The translations under genes were made by a program, and so were the position numbers. 64,000 nt of DNA, from the NCBI RefSeq assembly GCF_002211365.1, contig NZ_LOKZ01000023.1, forward strand, positions 1-64,000, given 5' to 3'. Source of the stretch: Rhizobium sp. R711 (GTDB lineage: Bacteria > Pseudomonadota > Alphaproteobacteria > Rhizobiales > Rhizobiaceae). A model generated the notes under the pieces. It made no database searches, had not been told where the DNA came from, and saw nothing but the letters and a program-made list of their open reading frames with translations. Shown piece by piece: positions 17,429 through 26,549 of the stretch (position 1 is the first letter of the stretch; every line of letters begins with the position of its first letter).

Positions 17429-17781
17429 AGCTTCCTTCCCTTCGATGACTGTTTGAAACTACGACTGCGACCAATTGAAAGTCAAGGAATGACCATTTGA
17501 AATCTATATGGCGGCGGATTGAAACGAGAAAGTCAATGTCGTGCCAGCTTGCGGCATGAGGAAGGCGAGAGGCCGCGCAGGCGCTGCTGAACTTTCACTG
17601 ATTGGCCTCTGGAGTTGACCCAGCTGATCCTCAACGGAGGGGTATCTGATCAGGAGCGTAGCAAAAGCGAATTTGTGTATATCTCCATCACATCGCCAGA
17701 ACGGAATGCAGTCTTGAATAGAACCATTGACCGTATTGGAGAAGCTAACCCAAGTGCATCATGCCGTCATGCGGAGTAGGA
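17429..17781. other. Intergenic stretch with no supported gene
   Basis: This contains the promoter of the DUF4143 ATPase. Between about 17617 and 17766 a plus-strand frame without a start (VYISITSPERNAVLNRTIDR) may be the tail of an unidentified gene, but I could not assign it. Confidence 0.3.
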
Positions 17782-18100
17782 TCATGCGCCTTCCAGCAAA
17801 TGCGTGGCAAAAACTTCTGCGGGAGTTCTGTATCCGAGGCATTTTCTTGGCTGGTCGTTGAGCATGCGCGCCAGTTGATTGAGGGTTGCTTGTGACAGGA
17901 GAGCGAGGTCTGTATGTGCGGGCAGGAAGCGACGAATGCTTTTGTTAGCGTTCTCGACAGCCCCTTTCTGCCAGGGCGCACTGGGAACGCAGAACCAGCT
18001 GCGCGCACCGATGCCATCTTCCAAAGCCCTGAATCCGGCAAACTCGGTTCCGCGGTCAAAGATAAAGCTTCGGCGGGCGAAAGCGGGTAACGGCGCATAG
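17782..18100 (-). pseudogene. IS30-family transposase 3' remnant
   Basis: The minus-strand frame reads FDRGTEFAGFRALEDGIGAR, then APWQKGAVENANKSIRRFLP and LNDQPRKCLGYRTPAEVFA. This is the DDE C-terminal half of IS30 transposases, with the final catalytic Glu in GAVENANKSIRR. The N-terminal HTH domain and first catalytic Asp are missing, so the element is dead. It lies between the ATPase and the AraC regulator. Confidence 0.8.
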
Positions 18101-18246
18101 GCCGGCTAGTATCGCCGCAGTGGCTAAGCAATTGCATATCCGAGGGCGTCACATGAAACGGACACAGCATACGCTAAGGGTCTCGGGTGTCTCTGAATCA
18201 CCCATTTTTCGCACATCAACGAGATCGGCAGCATTGGACTGAGCCG

Positions 18247-19188
18247 CTACTCCCGTTCGCCAGTTGAATGCACAGATTGTCTTGTCGCGACTTTCGGGGA
18301 GCAACCTTTGATGCGCTTGAAAGCAGTTCCGAATGCACTCTGAGATGCATAGCCAAGCGTTGCAGCGACGTCAGCGATGCCCAAACCTTGATGAATGAGA
18401 TCTTCACCGACTTGCATCCGCCACCGGGTGACGTAATCGATCGGGGTCTGCCCGATCGCGGCATGGAAGGCGTCTGCGAAGGACGTACGGGACATGCCGG
18501 CGACCTCGGAGAGCGCCTTCACGGTCCAGTGTCGCCCGGGTTCAGCATGGATGCGGTCAAGCGCCGCGCCGAGACGTGGATCGGTCAGCGCGCCGATCCA
18601 GCTCCGGTCCGGCGGCCGCCGATCCATGCCCTGCACGTCGCGCTCGGCAAAGGCGCGTAGCATCTGCACGAGCAGCATATCAGCGAGATGGCGCCTGATC
18701 AGGTCCGATCCCATCCGGATCTGACGGAACTCGCCTTCCATGATCTCCAGGGTCCGGCTCACCGTCGATGCTGCCGGGACATCCCGAGGCAGGAGCATCA
18801 GATGCGGCAAGGCCTCGGTCAGCAAGCGTTCGTGCAGCGGGTTCACGCGAAAACTGCCGCCCAGCAGCACCGTGTCTGCCCCGCCGTAGCGCCCAACGTC
18901 CGAACCTTCCCAGTCGATCACCTTCGCGCCGTCTTCTGGAACAAGCTGCGGATCGCTCGCCAGAATATAGGCGGGGGTCTGGGACAGCAGGAACACGTCG
19001 CCCTGCGCCATCTTCACGGGGGGATGATCGGGATGCAGCATCCAGCACTCGCCCTGGATCACAGCTGCGAATTTCAGTGCCAGCTTCTCGGGAAATCGCA
19101 AGGACCAGGCGCCCGCCGCTTCGAGCCGTGTGCAGCGGGCGCTGCGCAGATCGAGGAGACTGAAGATCGAGGTCAGGGCATCCGGCAT
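18247..19188 (-). CDS. AraC-family transcriptional regulator (cupin type)
   Basis: A 313-residue regulator. The N-terminal cupin_6-like sensor domain starts at MPDALTSIFSLLDLRSARCT and includes GECWMLHPDHPPVKMAQGDVF. The C-terminal double HTH has WTVKALSEVAGMSRTSFADA, FHAAIGQTPIDYVTRWRMQV and LGIADVAATLGYASQSAFGT. The internal ATG at 19188 is chosen because it gives the standard family start and length; the open frame continues upstream into unrelated sequence. The gene is divergent from an SDR gene only about 95 bp away, the classic arrangement for control of the neighbouring oxidoreductase. Confidence 0.9.
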   Translation of the reverse strand: MPDALTSIFSLLDLRSARCTRLEAAGAWSLRFPEKLALKFAAVIQGECWMLHPDHPPVKMAQGDVFLLSQTPAYILASDPQLVPEDGAKVIDWEGSDVGRYGGADTVLLGGSFRVNPLHERLLTEALPHLMLLPRDVPAASTVSRTLEIMEGEFRQIRMGSDLIRRHLADMLLVQMLRAFAERDVQGMDRRPPDRSWIGALTDPRLGAALDRIHAEPGRHWTVKALSEVAGMSRTSFADAFHAAIGQTPIDYVTRWRMQVGEDLIHQGLGIADVAATLGYASQSAFGTAFKRIKGCSPKVATRQSVHSTGERE

Positions 19189-19282
19189 ATTTCGGACGAT
19201 CTCAACAAAAACACGGATCGAACGATATAGATAAGCCGCATCGCAGGCAATACCTTTGCTCCAGTCGAAATGGAGAACGGCG

Positions 19283-20020
19283 ATGGAAAACGTAAAGAGC
19301 AAAGTGATCGCAATCACAGGGGCGAGCAGCGGGATCGGACGTGCCACTGCTTTGCGGCTGGCCTCCCACGGGGCAATGCTGGTGCTTGGCGCGCGCCGCA
19401 CCGAACAACTCGAAGCCCTTCAGCGTGAGATTGAGGCGGCCGATGGAAGCGCCACCTTTCGCCAGACGGATGTGCGGGACCGCACCTCGATGCAGGCGCT
19501 TGTGGACCTGGCCTGCAATGAATTCGGGCGCCTCGACGTGCTGGTCTCCAACGCCGGTATCGGCCCGATTTCCAAGCTCGACGAATTGCAGCTGGACGAT
19601 TGGGACGCGATGATCGACATCAACTTCCGCGGCGTGCTCTATGGCATCGCCGCTGCCTTGCCGGTCTTCCGGCGCCAGAAGGCGGGGCAGTTCGTGACCA
19701 TCATCTCAACAGCGGGCCTACGGATCGTGCCCGGCCAGGCGGTCTACGCTGCGACGAAGAACGCCGTGCGCACGCTGCTGGAAGGGTTGCGTCAGGAAGC
19801 CGGACCGAAACTGCGCGTCACCGGCATTTCCCCAGGCTACGTGCGCTCGGAATTTGGCAACAGCATTCGCGATCCGGCGCTGCGCGACCAGGTCGCGCGT
19901 GGGGTGGAAACAGTGGCGCTCGATCCGGACGCGATCGCGGGCGCTGTGGAGTTCGCCATCGCCCAGCCCACTGACGTAGACGTCGGCGACATCGTAGTGC
20001 GTCCAACAGCCCAAGGATAG
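19283..20020 (+). CDS. SDR-family NAD(P)-dependent oxidoreductase
   Basis: A 245-residue classical short-chain dehydrogenase. It shows the TGASSGIGRA cofactor motif, NAGIGPIS, the catalytic Ser in TIISTAGLR, YAATK (Tyr and Lys) and a C-terminal SPGYVRSEF segment. ATG 19283 has GGAGA upstream; the frame extends further but without a better start. It is divergent from the AraC regulator and probably its target. Substrate not evident. Confidence 0.9.
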   Translation: MENVKSKVIAITGASSGIGRATALRLASHGAMLVLGARRTEQLEALQREIEAADGSATFRQTDVRDRTSMQALVDLACNEFGRLDVLVSNAGIGPISKLDELQLDDWDAMIDINFRGVLYGIAAALPVFRRQKAGQFVTIISTAGLRIVPGQAVYAATKNAVRTLLEGLRQEAGPKLRVTGISPGYVRSEFGNSIRDPALRDQVARGVETVALDPDAIAGAVEFAIAQPTDVDVGDIVVRPTAQG

Positions 20021-20224
20021 GCGAATGGCTAGCTCCGCTAGGTGCGGCCGTTTTCGCGTTGATTGGCGAAGAGCCGGGATTGGTTATCGTATATTGCGTG
20101 TCTCATCGGTTGACGACCGGCAGTCGGTCGACCTGCCGCCTTGAACGGATCAGAACTGGCGGTCCCGCTTCTAACCACGCGATATCAATGACCTACGGAA
20201 ACTTGGCAAAGACAGGGGGCAGGA

Positions 20225-21070
20225 TCAACTAACGCCGTTGAATACCACCATCTTGTCGTCGGCCATCTCTTCCATCGTCCATGGAATGCCCCCGACACCA
20301 TATCCCGACTGCCTGCGTCCGGCGAAAGGCATCCAGTCGGTGCGAAAGGCTGTGTGGTCGTTGACGAGCACCGCGGATGCATCGAGATGCCTTGCAGCCT
20401 TGAGAGCGACGGCTATGTCGGAGGAAAAGACACTCGCCTGAAATGCATACGGCAGCGAGTTGGCTATACGGATCGCCTCGTCAACGTCGCAATAGCCATA
20501 GACACAGGTCAGCGGTCCGAAGACCTCGAGCCGTGATACCTTGGCGTCCACCGGCGGATCGAGCAGGACGGAAGGCAGAAGCGTGGTCTCAGACAGTCGC
20601 CCTCCCCCGAATTGCCTTGCTCCCGCATCGGTCGCTTCCTTGATCCAGCTTGCAACGCGATCCGTCTCGCGCGGCAGGATCAGCGGCCCGACCTCCGTCT
20701 CCTTCGCGTGGGATTACCCACCTGGAGGCTTGCCACCTTGGCTATCGAACACCCGCCGAAGTCTTTCGTCAAAAACTGCTCGCCCAGATCAGACGTACTG
20801 GTTAGGCTCTGAATGTCCGCAAGTCGCGGTTGAGCATGAACTCACGGCCGACGATCGCGTCGACCTTTGCACTGCGATCGGCGATGACAGGAGCTGCTCC
20901 GCCGTGTTCCAGCGCGCATCGCATGCCGGGAGGCAGCTTGCCTTTCAGATACCAGCCGACTTTCGCCGAGTCGATGAAGCTCATGAAGGCAAAACGCTGA
21001 TCCGTGGCGAAGCTCGCGGCAAGAGCGTTGTCATCGGTGATGAACGTCTGGCACCAGCGCACGTCCAGTC
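20225..21070 (-). pseudogene. Aldehyde dehydrogenase gene split by a transposase remnant
   Basis: Two minus-strand pieces belong to one aldehyde dehydrogenase. The upstream part (about 20815-21070) reads TDDNALAASFATDQRFAFMS, then SAKVGWYLKGKLPPGMRCAL, EHGGAAPVIADRSA. The downstream part (20225 to about 20715) reads TEVGPLILPRETDRVASWIK, FGPLTCVYGYCDVDEAIRIA and FAGRRQSGYGVGG. Between them the catalytic-Cys segment is gone and a piece of transposase sits in its place. The family resembles phosphonoacetaldehyde-dehydrogenase-like enzymes, but the substrate is uncertain. The gene is inactive. Confidence 0.7.
20722..20805 (+). pseudogene. Transposase tail inserted in the aldehyde dehydrogenase pseudogene
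   Basis: A 27-codon frame ending in TAG reads LGYRTPAEVFRQKLLAQIRR. This resembles the C-terminal end of integrase-core (DDE) transposases, which often finish with L-G-Y-x-T-P-A-E-x-F. It sits exactly where the dehydrogenase homology is broken. The IS family cannot be told from so short a piece. Confidence 0.4.
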
Positions 21071-21299
21071 CAATCGTATGGCCAGTGCGTTCGAGCACGA
21101 TGATTTGCAGCGAGCGCTGGCCCGATGACGAGAACCCTCCTCCACAGTTTCGATCCGCCCTCGGCCAGCCGATCACCGGCGCGACCGTCGACTTCGATGT
21201 CGCGGACATCGTCCCAATCCGCTTCATAGACCAGCGGATTGCGCTCCGTCGCGCGGCAACCTTTAACTGTCGATAAGCACGGCTCATCGGAAGTGAGGT

Positions 21300-21316
21300 G
21301 TACATCATAGTTGTAC
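21300..21316. promoter_or_regulatory. GTACA/TGTAC inverted repeat upstream of phd-like gene
   Basis: GTACA-7 bp-TGTAC lies 53-69 bp upstream of the antitoxin start. A likely operator for the Phd-type antitoxin; inferred from position and symmetry. Confidence 0.4.
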
Positions 21317-21368
21317 GTTCGCTGATACGGTGCTATAAAGCCGCCAGGAAGGCGTATCGGAGGGCTCG

Positions 21369-21653
21369 ATGCCCCAGACCAGCTACAAGATCAGCGAAGC
21401 GCGAAAAAATTTCGCCGAGGTGCTCGCGCGCGCCAACCAGGGCGAGGAAATCGTCATCATGCGCGGTAACGAGATCTATGCCCGCATCGGCCCGGCCGAC
21501 GGCGGCAAGCGCCCGTTCGGCCTGCTGCGCCAGCGGGGCTTGCCGGATGATCTGTTCGACGACAGCGATACGGACCAGGCCGCGATCGACGCCGGCGACT
21601 GGAATGACGACGTCGGTGTCTGGCAGGGCGGGCATTCCGAGACAAAGGCGTGA
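21369..21653 (+). CDS. Phd/YefM-family antitoxin
   Basis: A 94-residue antitoxin. The N-terminal Phd/YefM domain is seen in YKISEARKNFAEVLARANQG and EEIVIMRGNEIYARIGP. The C-terminal, acidic, disordered tail (DDLFDDSDTDQAAIDAGDW) should block the toxin. The RBS is GGAGGG just before the ATG. It overlaps the PIN toxin gene by GTGA. Confidence 0.88.
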   Translation: MPQTSYKISEARKNFAEVLARANQGEEIVIMRGNEIYARIGPADGGKRPFGLLRQRGLPDDLFDDSDTDQAAIDAGDWNDDVGVWQGGHSETKA

Positions 21654-22027
21654 AAGTTCTGCTCGACAGTCACGCGGTCTACTGGTGGACGATCGGCAGC
21701 GACCGGCTTTCCTTAAAGGCCCGAGCCCTGATCGAGGACAAGATGAACACCGTTCTCGTCAGCGCCGTCTCCTTCTACGAACTCGACAACAAGATGCGGC
21801 TGAAGAAGCTCGACCTAAAGCCGCAGGAATTGCGGGCGGCAGTGGCTGCCAGCGGCCTGCAGACGCTCGCCATCAGTGATCTGCACGCCGAACTGGCGGC
21901 AAGCTTCGATTGGGAGCACCGCGATCCCTGGGATCGGATCCTTGCGGCGCAGGCGCGCCTGGAACATTGCCACTTCGTCTCCACCGATCTCGCATTCGAC
22001 ACGATTTTGCATGAGCGTATCTGGTAG
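21650..22027 (+). CDS. PIN-domain toxin (Phd partner)
   Basis: A 125-residue PIN nuclease with LLDSHAVYWW at the start, SAVSFYELDNKM near residue 42, EHRDPWDRILAAQA near residue 90 and STDLAFD near residue 112. This DSHAxxW...RDPFDR...TxD pattern is typical of PIN proteins paired with Phd-type antitoxins. GTG start in overlap with the antitoxin stop. Intact. Confidence 0.9.
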   Translation: MKVLLDSHAVYWWTIGSDRLSLKARALIEDKMNTVLVSAVSFYELDNKMRLKKLDLKPQELRAAVAASGLQTLAISDLHAELAASFDWEHRDPWDRILAAQARLEHCHFVSTDLAFDTILHERIW

Positions 22028-22033
22028 AGCGCA

Positions 22034-22291
22034 ATGGCGATGACGATTGGGGTCGACATTGCCGAGGCAGCGGAGCGACTGGATGAATTGATCGACCTTG
22101 CCCTGAGCGACGATGAGGTTGTCATCTGTTCTAACGGACGCCCCGTCGCTGTCATCGAGACAATGCCTGGGAGGGGTCAAGGCAGGACCGATGCCGTTCG
22201 TTTTGACACTGGCTGCCGAAACTCACCCGACGATCACTGGCAGACCTCAAATCACGAATACGTCCATGACCTGAATGGGCTGCCGAAATGA
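22034..22291 (+). CDS. Phd-like antitoxin, apparently solitary
   Basis: An 85-residue frame whose first 45 residues (VDIAEAAERLDELIDLALSD, then EVVICSNGRPVAVIE) fit the Phd/YefM N-terminal domain. The rest looks random and no toxin follows; the next frame is the N-terminus of a broken integrase that overlaps by ATGA. It starts 6 bp after the upstream PIN toxin. It is probably a remnant of a second antitoxin, perhaps still able to bind DNA. Confidence 0.5.
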   Translation: MAMTIGVDIAEAAERLDELIDLALSDDEVVICSNGRPVAVIETMPGRGQGRTDAVRFDTGCRNSPDDHWQTSNHEYVHDLNGLPK

Positions 22292-23055
22292 GCAAGTCGT
22301 ATTCGAGTTCGATCGAGAAACGCGCCGAGGAACTCGACACGATCGCTGCGGTGCTGCCGATCGAGCGCCGCGACGAACTTGCCGAAATGCTGACCGATCA
22401 GGATGTGGAAACGCTACGGCATCCCGTCAACGCCAACGCCGCTGTAAGAGCGCCAAGGCGGTGACCGGTGACATCCGGCGAAGCTGTTGGCGACCTGTGG
22501 CGGCGACAGCCTGCACGATCTGCGCGTCGCGCCATCCTGATGATCGCCTTTGCCCGGCGGTCGCAGGCGCAGCGAAGTGGCCGGTCTCCGGAAAGAGCAG
22601 CTGACCAGCAAGCCGCCGGCGACCGGCGAGGAGGGAAGCTCCCTCCCCTCGCTCTTGATCCATCTCGGCCGCACCAAGACGTCAGGCGCCGACCAGAATG
22701 AGATCGTCTATCTAACTGGTTCGCCGGTCGAGGCGCTGAACGCCTGGCTAGCGGCCGCCAAGATCGATAGCGGCAGTGTGTTTCGGGCGATTGATCGCTG
22801 GGGCAACGTCTCCCGCCGGGCGCTCGATCCGAAAACGGTCAATGACATCGTCAAGCAGCGCGTAAGAATGGCGGGTCTCGAGCCGGGGGAGTTTTGGCGC
22901 ACGGTCTGCGATCGGGCTATCTCACGGAAGTTGCCAACCGCGGCATCCCTCTCCCCGGGGTGATGGAGCAGTCGAGGCATCGATCCGTTCAGCAGGCGTC
23001 GAGCTACTACAACAATGCCACGCGGCGAACTGGGCGCGAGGCCCGGCTGCTATAA
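22288..23055 (+). pseudogene. Tyrosine integrase copy 2, internally deleted and frameshifted
   Basis: The gene begins with the normal family N-terminus (SIEKRAEELDTIAAVLPIER, then LAEMLTDQDVETLRH). It loses roughly 150 codons near 22435 and resumes in the catalytic domain. Further one- or two-base indels break the frame near 22470, 22530 and 22895. The C-terminal motifs GGRRRSEVAGLRKEQ, HGLRSGYLTEVANRG and RHRSVQQASSYYNNAT are all present but in different frames. The part from about 22443 to 23051 is about 90% identical by eye to the truncated copy at 1283-1899. Dead. Confidence 0.8.
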
Positions 23056-23199
23056 TGAGTGAGGCGTTTCACGTTCGATGCGGGGTCGATCCAGACCTTA
23101 GCACCTCACATCGAACATCTATGGTCTTTTCCTACGAAAAGCCTCCCCTCGCCCACCTTCGATATCAGTCACCCAGACAACGCAGCACTGCTCAATGCA

Positions 23200-24438
23200 T
23201 CAATAGAGCAACCGCGCCCTGATCGTTCCCGGTATGCCACGTAGCGCCTGCAGGATCTCGTCGGCTGTACCGGACATGTTCTCGACTTCGATGACCACAT
23301 AACCTGTATCACCATGGGTCTGCAGGAATTCGGCAACGATGTTGAATCCGCGCGAAGAAAAGATCTCGTTCAGCTGGATGAGCATGCCGGGACGGTTTTC
23401 GTGAACATGAATAAAGCGCGTGCCGTTTGGGCGCTCGGGCAGTTGAACTTGTGGGAAGTTGACGGCACCCATCGTAGATCCGATGTCGGAATACTCGACC
23501 AGCTTTCTTGAAACTTCCCCACCGATGCGTTCCTGGGCCTCCTCGGTGGAACCGCCGATATGCGGTGTTAGGATTACGTTGCTCAAGCCCTGCAGCGGCG
23601 TTTCGAAACGGTCCCTATTCGATGCTGGTTCCTTCGGAAACACGTCGACGGCAGCACCTGCCAAGTGGCCTTCTTTCAGCACTTTCGCAAGCGCATCGAG
23701 ATCGACCACAGTTCCACGGGAATTGTTGATGAAGATGGCGCCCTTCTTCATACGGCGGAGTTCCGCTTCGGCAATCATATTTTGGGTCGATGCCGTTTCG
23801 GGAACATGCATTGTCACGTAATCCGAAATCTCGAGAAGCTCACCGAGTGTAGCCATCGATTCTGAATTGCCTCGGCGCAGCCGATCGGAAAGATCGAAAT
23901 ACCGAACCACCATCCCCATGCTCTCCGCAAGAGCACTCAGCTGCGAGCCGATATTGCCATAGCCGACGATGCCGAGTGTTTTTCCGCGGACTTCGCGGCT
24001 GCCGACAGCGGATTTCTCCCAGCCGCCCTGATGCGCGGACGCCGAACGCGGGAAGATTTGCCGGGTCAGCATGATGATCTCGCCGATCACAAGTTCGGCC
24101 ACCGAGCGCGTGTTCGAATAAGGTGCGTTGAAGACAGGTATGCCGCGGCGGCGCGCCGCCTCCAAATCGACCTGGTTTGTGCCGACGGAGAAACAGCCGA
24201 CGGCAATCAGCTTCTTGGCGGATTCGAAAATCTCGTCCGTCAGCTGCGTTCGGGAGCGAATGCCGATGACATGGGCATCGGCAATATGGCTTTTGAGATC
24301 CTTGTCGTCGAGCGCCGTCGGCAGGTGAACGAGATTGGTGTATCCACACGCCCCAAAGTAATCCACTGCGCTCTGACTGATGCCTTCGAGCAGAAGTACA
24401 GAAATCCGGTCGCGGGAGAGGGAGAGTTGGCGGGTCAT
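23200..24438 (-). CDS. serA: D-3-phosphoglycerate dehydrogenase with ACT domain
   Basis: A 412-residue SerA, the first enzyme of phosphorylated serine biosynthesis (3-phosphoglycerate to 3-phosphohydroxypyruvate). The substrate domain has HIADAHVIGIRSRTQLT. The NAD domain has GIVGYGNIGSQLSALAESMG, NNSRGTVVDLDALA and the His of LTPHIGGSTEEAQ. A C-terminal ACT domain (FIHVHENRPGMLIQLNEIFS to the end) would bind serine as feedback inhibitor. Length matches the E. coli-type enzyme of 410 residues rather than the 530-residue type usual in alphaproteobacterial chromosomes. An accessory copy is therefore likely, sitting between integrase and dnaE2 remnants. Confidence 0.88.
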   Translation of the reverse strand: MTRQLSLSRDRISVLLLEGISQSAVDYFGACGYTNLVHLPTALDDKDLKSHIADAHVIGIRSRTQLTDEIFESAKKLIAVGCFSVGTNQVDLEAARRRGIPVFNAPYSNTRSVAELVIGEIIMLTRQIFPRSASAHQGGWEKSAVGSREVRGKTLGIVGYGNIGSQLSALAESMGMVVRYFDLSDRLRRGNSESMATLGELLEISDYVTMHVPETASTQNMIAEAELRRMKKGAIFINNSRGTVVDLDALAKVLKEGHLAGAAVDVFPKEPASNRDRFETPLQGLSNVILTPHIGGSTEEAQERIGGEVSRKLVEYSDIGSTMGAVNFPQVQLPERPNGTRFIHVHENRPGMLIQLNEIFSSRGFNIVAEFLQTHGDTGYVVIEVENMSGTADEILQALRGIPGTIRARLLY

Positions 24439-24566
24439 GATGAGACTTTCGATTTCCGATTAAAGCTGGCCAAAATCGTTTCGAGGCCACTGCGGCGCTC
24501 TACAACATGGCTTTGCGGCTATCCGACAAACAGTGCAAGCACAAATACTATTATTGTCCGCTTCTC

Positions 24567-25728
24567 TCAGACGTTCCTCACTCCCATCAGTTGCTGCGCA
24601 AGGCCGACGGCGGTCCTTCGGATTGAGACCGAGATCGCGCACTGCTCTTCGCCTACGGATTCCGACCATGACCAGATGCCGGAGGAAAGCGACTTGATCA
24701 GGTCCTCGGGCAGTTCGAGCTCCTTGCCGACATCGCGAATGGCGCCTTTGGCGCGATAGTGGGTCACCATGGAACATAGGGCGGCCTTGTCATGCCCGTA
24801 GGTCTTCTAGATCCACTGGATTACCTCATGCTTTCATGTTCGAAATCGACATCCATGTCGGGCGGCTCGCCCCTGAGAGACGAAGCGCTCGAAGAGCAAG
24901 TCCTTGGTTTCGCGGTCGATCGAGGTGATGCCGAGCACGTAGCAGACGGCGGAATTCGCCTCCAATCCCTGCCCTGGCAGAGAATGCCCCTGCGATCGGT
25001 CATAGCGGACAATGGAGAATACGGTAAAAAAATAGGGGGCGTATTTCATCGTCTCGATCAGATCAAATTCATGCCGGATCGTCTTCTCGACATGCGCCGG
25101 CAGCCCTTCCGGATAGCGCGTCTTCACGCCTTCCCCAATTATAATGCTCAAGCGACTGTTGCGCCGTCATGCCCGCGACCAGCGCTTCCTCCGGATACTA
25201 ATAGACAAGCTCTTCCAGACTGAACCTGCAGCGCTCGACGATTTCCATAGTGCGTGCCAGCGCTTCCGGGTAGCGGGGAAACAGACGCGACATTTCTTCC
25301 GATGGTTTGAGAAAGCGATCGGCGTGCCACTCGTGCTCGAAGCCGACATCGTCGATGGTGGTTGCGAATGCAGGTGACGACATCCTGCAGCTGCCGCCTG
25401 CCGGGCTCGTGAACCAGCACGTCATTGGTGACCACCGTCTCACCCGGTGCTGTGCCGCGAGGTTTGACACAACCAATGCAGCCGCCTCTGGTCGGCTGCT
25501 GGCAAGACAGAGCGAAACATGGGCCCGGTCACCGAAGATTTCTGCCATCTTCCTGAGCTGCACGGCGAAGGTATCGTGCGGCATATCCGGGACCAGGATG
25601 CCGATCAGGGCCTCGGAATAGAGCACCACGTCATCGAAATGAAGAATGCAGTTTGCCTTCCCGCCCCCGCCCTTGCCCAAGGTCAAGAGCCGCGTCAGCC
25701 GCTATTCGGAATTTCTTTCCCATAACAG
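24567..25728 (-). pseudogene. dnaE2: Error-prone DNA polymerase DnaE2, heavily degraded
   Basis: Three minus-strand pieces in different frames match DnaE2 in order. They are: near 25686-25200, CILHFDDVVLYSEALIGI, then FEHEWHADRFLKPSEEMSRL and RYPEALARTMEIVERCRFSL; near 25151-24834, TRYPEGLPAHVEKTIRHEFD, MKYAPYFFTVFSIVRYDRSQ and NSAVCYVLGITSIDRETKDL; near 24770-24567, VTHYRAKGAIRDVGKELELP, then SLSSGIWSWSE and GLAQQLMG. Both ends of the about 1,090-residue protein are absent and several frameshifts break what is left. The companions imuA and imuB are not present. Confidence 0.82.
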
Positions 25729-25984
25729 ATCCAAACCGTGGGGCTTAATTCAGGTTTCGCGCTATGTGCTGCGTCGGCCTGCAGCAGCAGGTCACATCAA
25801 CGGGTGAGTGGCATCAGAGTTGGCAGGCTATCGGTGGTGCCCCTGTCCTGGCCTGCAATTCAGGGTAACAGGAACCAAACTGGCCAAGCGATGTTAGGAT
25901 AAAATACCCCCTAAAACTGGGCGCTGCCCACCCAAAAGCTTGCCACACCACGGCCCGGTGCCCGCGACCCGAAGGAGGTCCACA

Positions 25985-26509
25985 ATGCGCGATCACGAAC
26001 CTGCGGGATATGACGGGATGAAAAGGCATCCCTATGCCATGTTCGCCATCAATATGGTTCTCAGCCTGATCGTCATGTATTTCGTGATGTTCTCGATGAT
26101 CGACGGATGGAACGATTTCCGCAACAACTTCAATATGCTCTACATGGCGCTGACGATGGTGGCTCCGATGGGCATCATCATGCTGACAACCATGGGGCAC
26201 ATGTACAGCAACAAGAGGCTGAACACCGGAATTTGTCTCATCCTGGTGATCCTGTTCGCCGCCGCTTTCGCTGGCACGCGCAGTCAGGCCTTTATTGGCA
26301 ATCGCCAATTCATCGCCTCTATGGTCCCCCATCATTCCGGTGCGATCCTCATGTGCCGCGAGGCATCGCTAGGTGATCCGGAATTGGTCAGGCTATGTTC
26401 CGATATCTCGCAAAGCCAGCGCCGGGAAATCGAACAGATGAATGCGATTGAAGCTCGCCTCGCACGTCAGCTGCCGGACCGAGAGAGAACTGAACCGTTG
26501 CTTGCATAG
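25985..26509 (+). CDS. DUF305-family membrane protein
   Basis: A 174-residue protein with three hydrophobic segments in the N-terminal part (about residues 18-38, 52-72 and 80-97). A C-terminal DUF305-type domain is marked by FIASMVPHHSGAILMCREAS. The paired histidines and Met/Cys are a plausible metal-binding site, and DUF305 proteins are often found with copper-handling genes. The RBS AAGGAGGT lies just upstream of the ATG. No metal gene is next to it here, as both neighbours are pseudogenes. Function is unknown. Confidence 0.8.
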   Translation: MRDHEPAGYDGMKRHPYAMFAINMVLSLIVMYFVMFSMIDGWNDFRNNFNMLYMALTMVAPMGIIMLTTMGHMYSNKRLNTGICLILVILFAAAFAGTRSQAFIGNRQFIASMVPHHSGAILMCREASLGDPELVRLCSDISQSQRREIEQMNAIEARLARQLPDRERTEPLLA

Positions 26510-26549
26510 GCCAGAACACTCGGATTGCGTCTGAAGATTGGCGCTGAAC

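Noticed and set aside
17617..17766. Plus-strand frame with VYISITSPERNAVLNRTIDR
   Set aside because: It looks protein-like but has no start, is short, and I could not place it in any family; left as intergenic.
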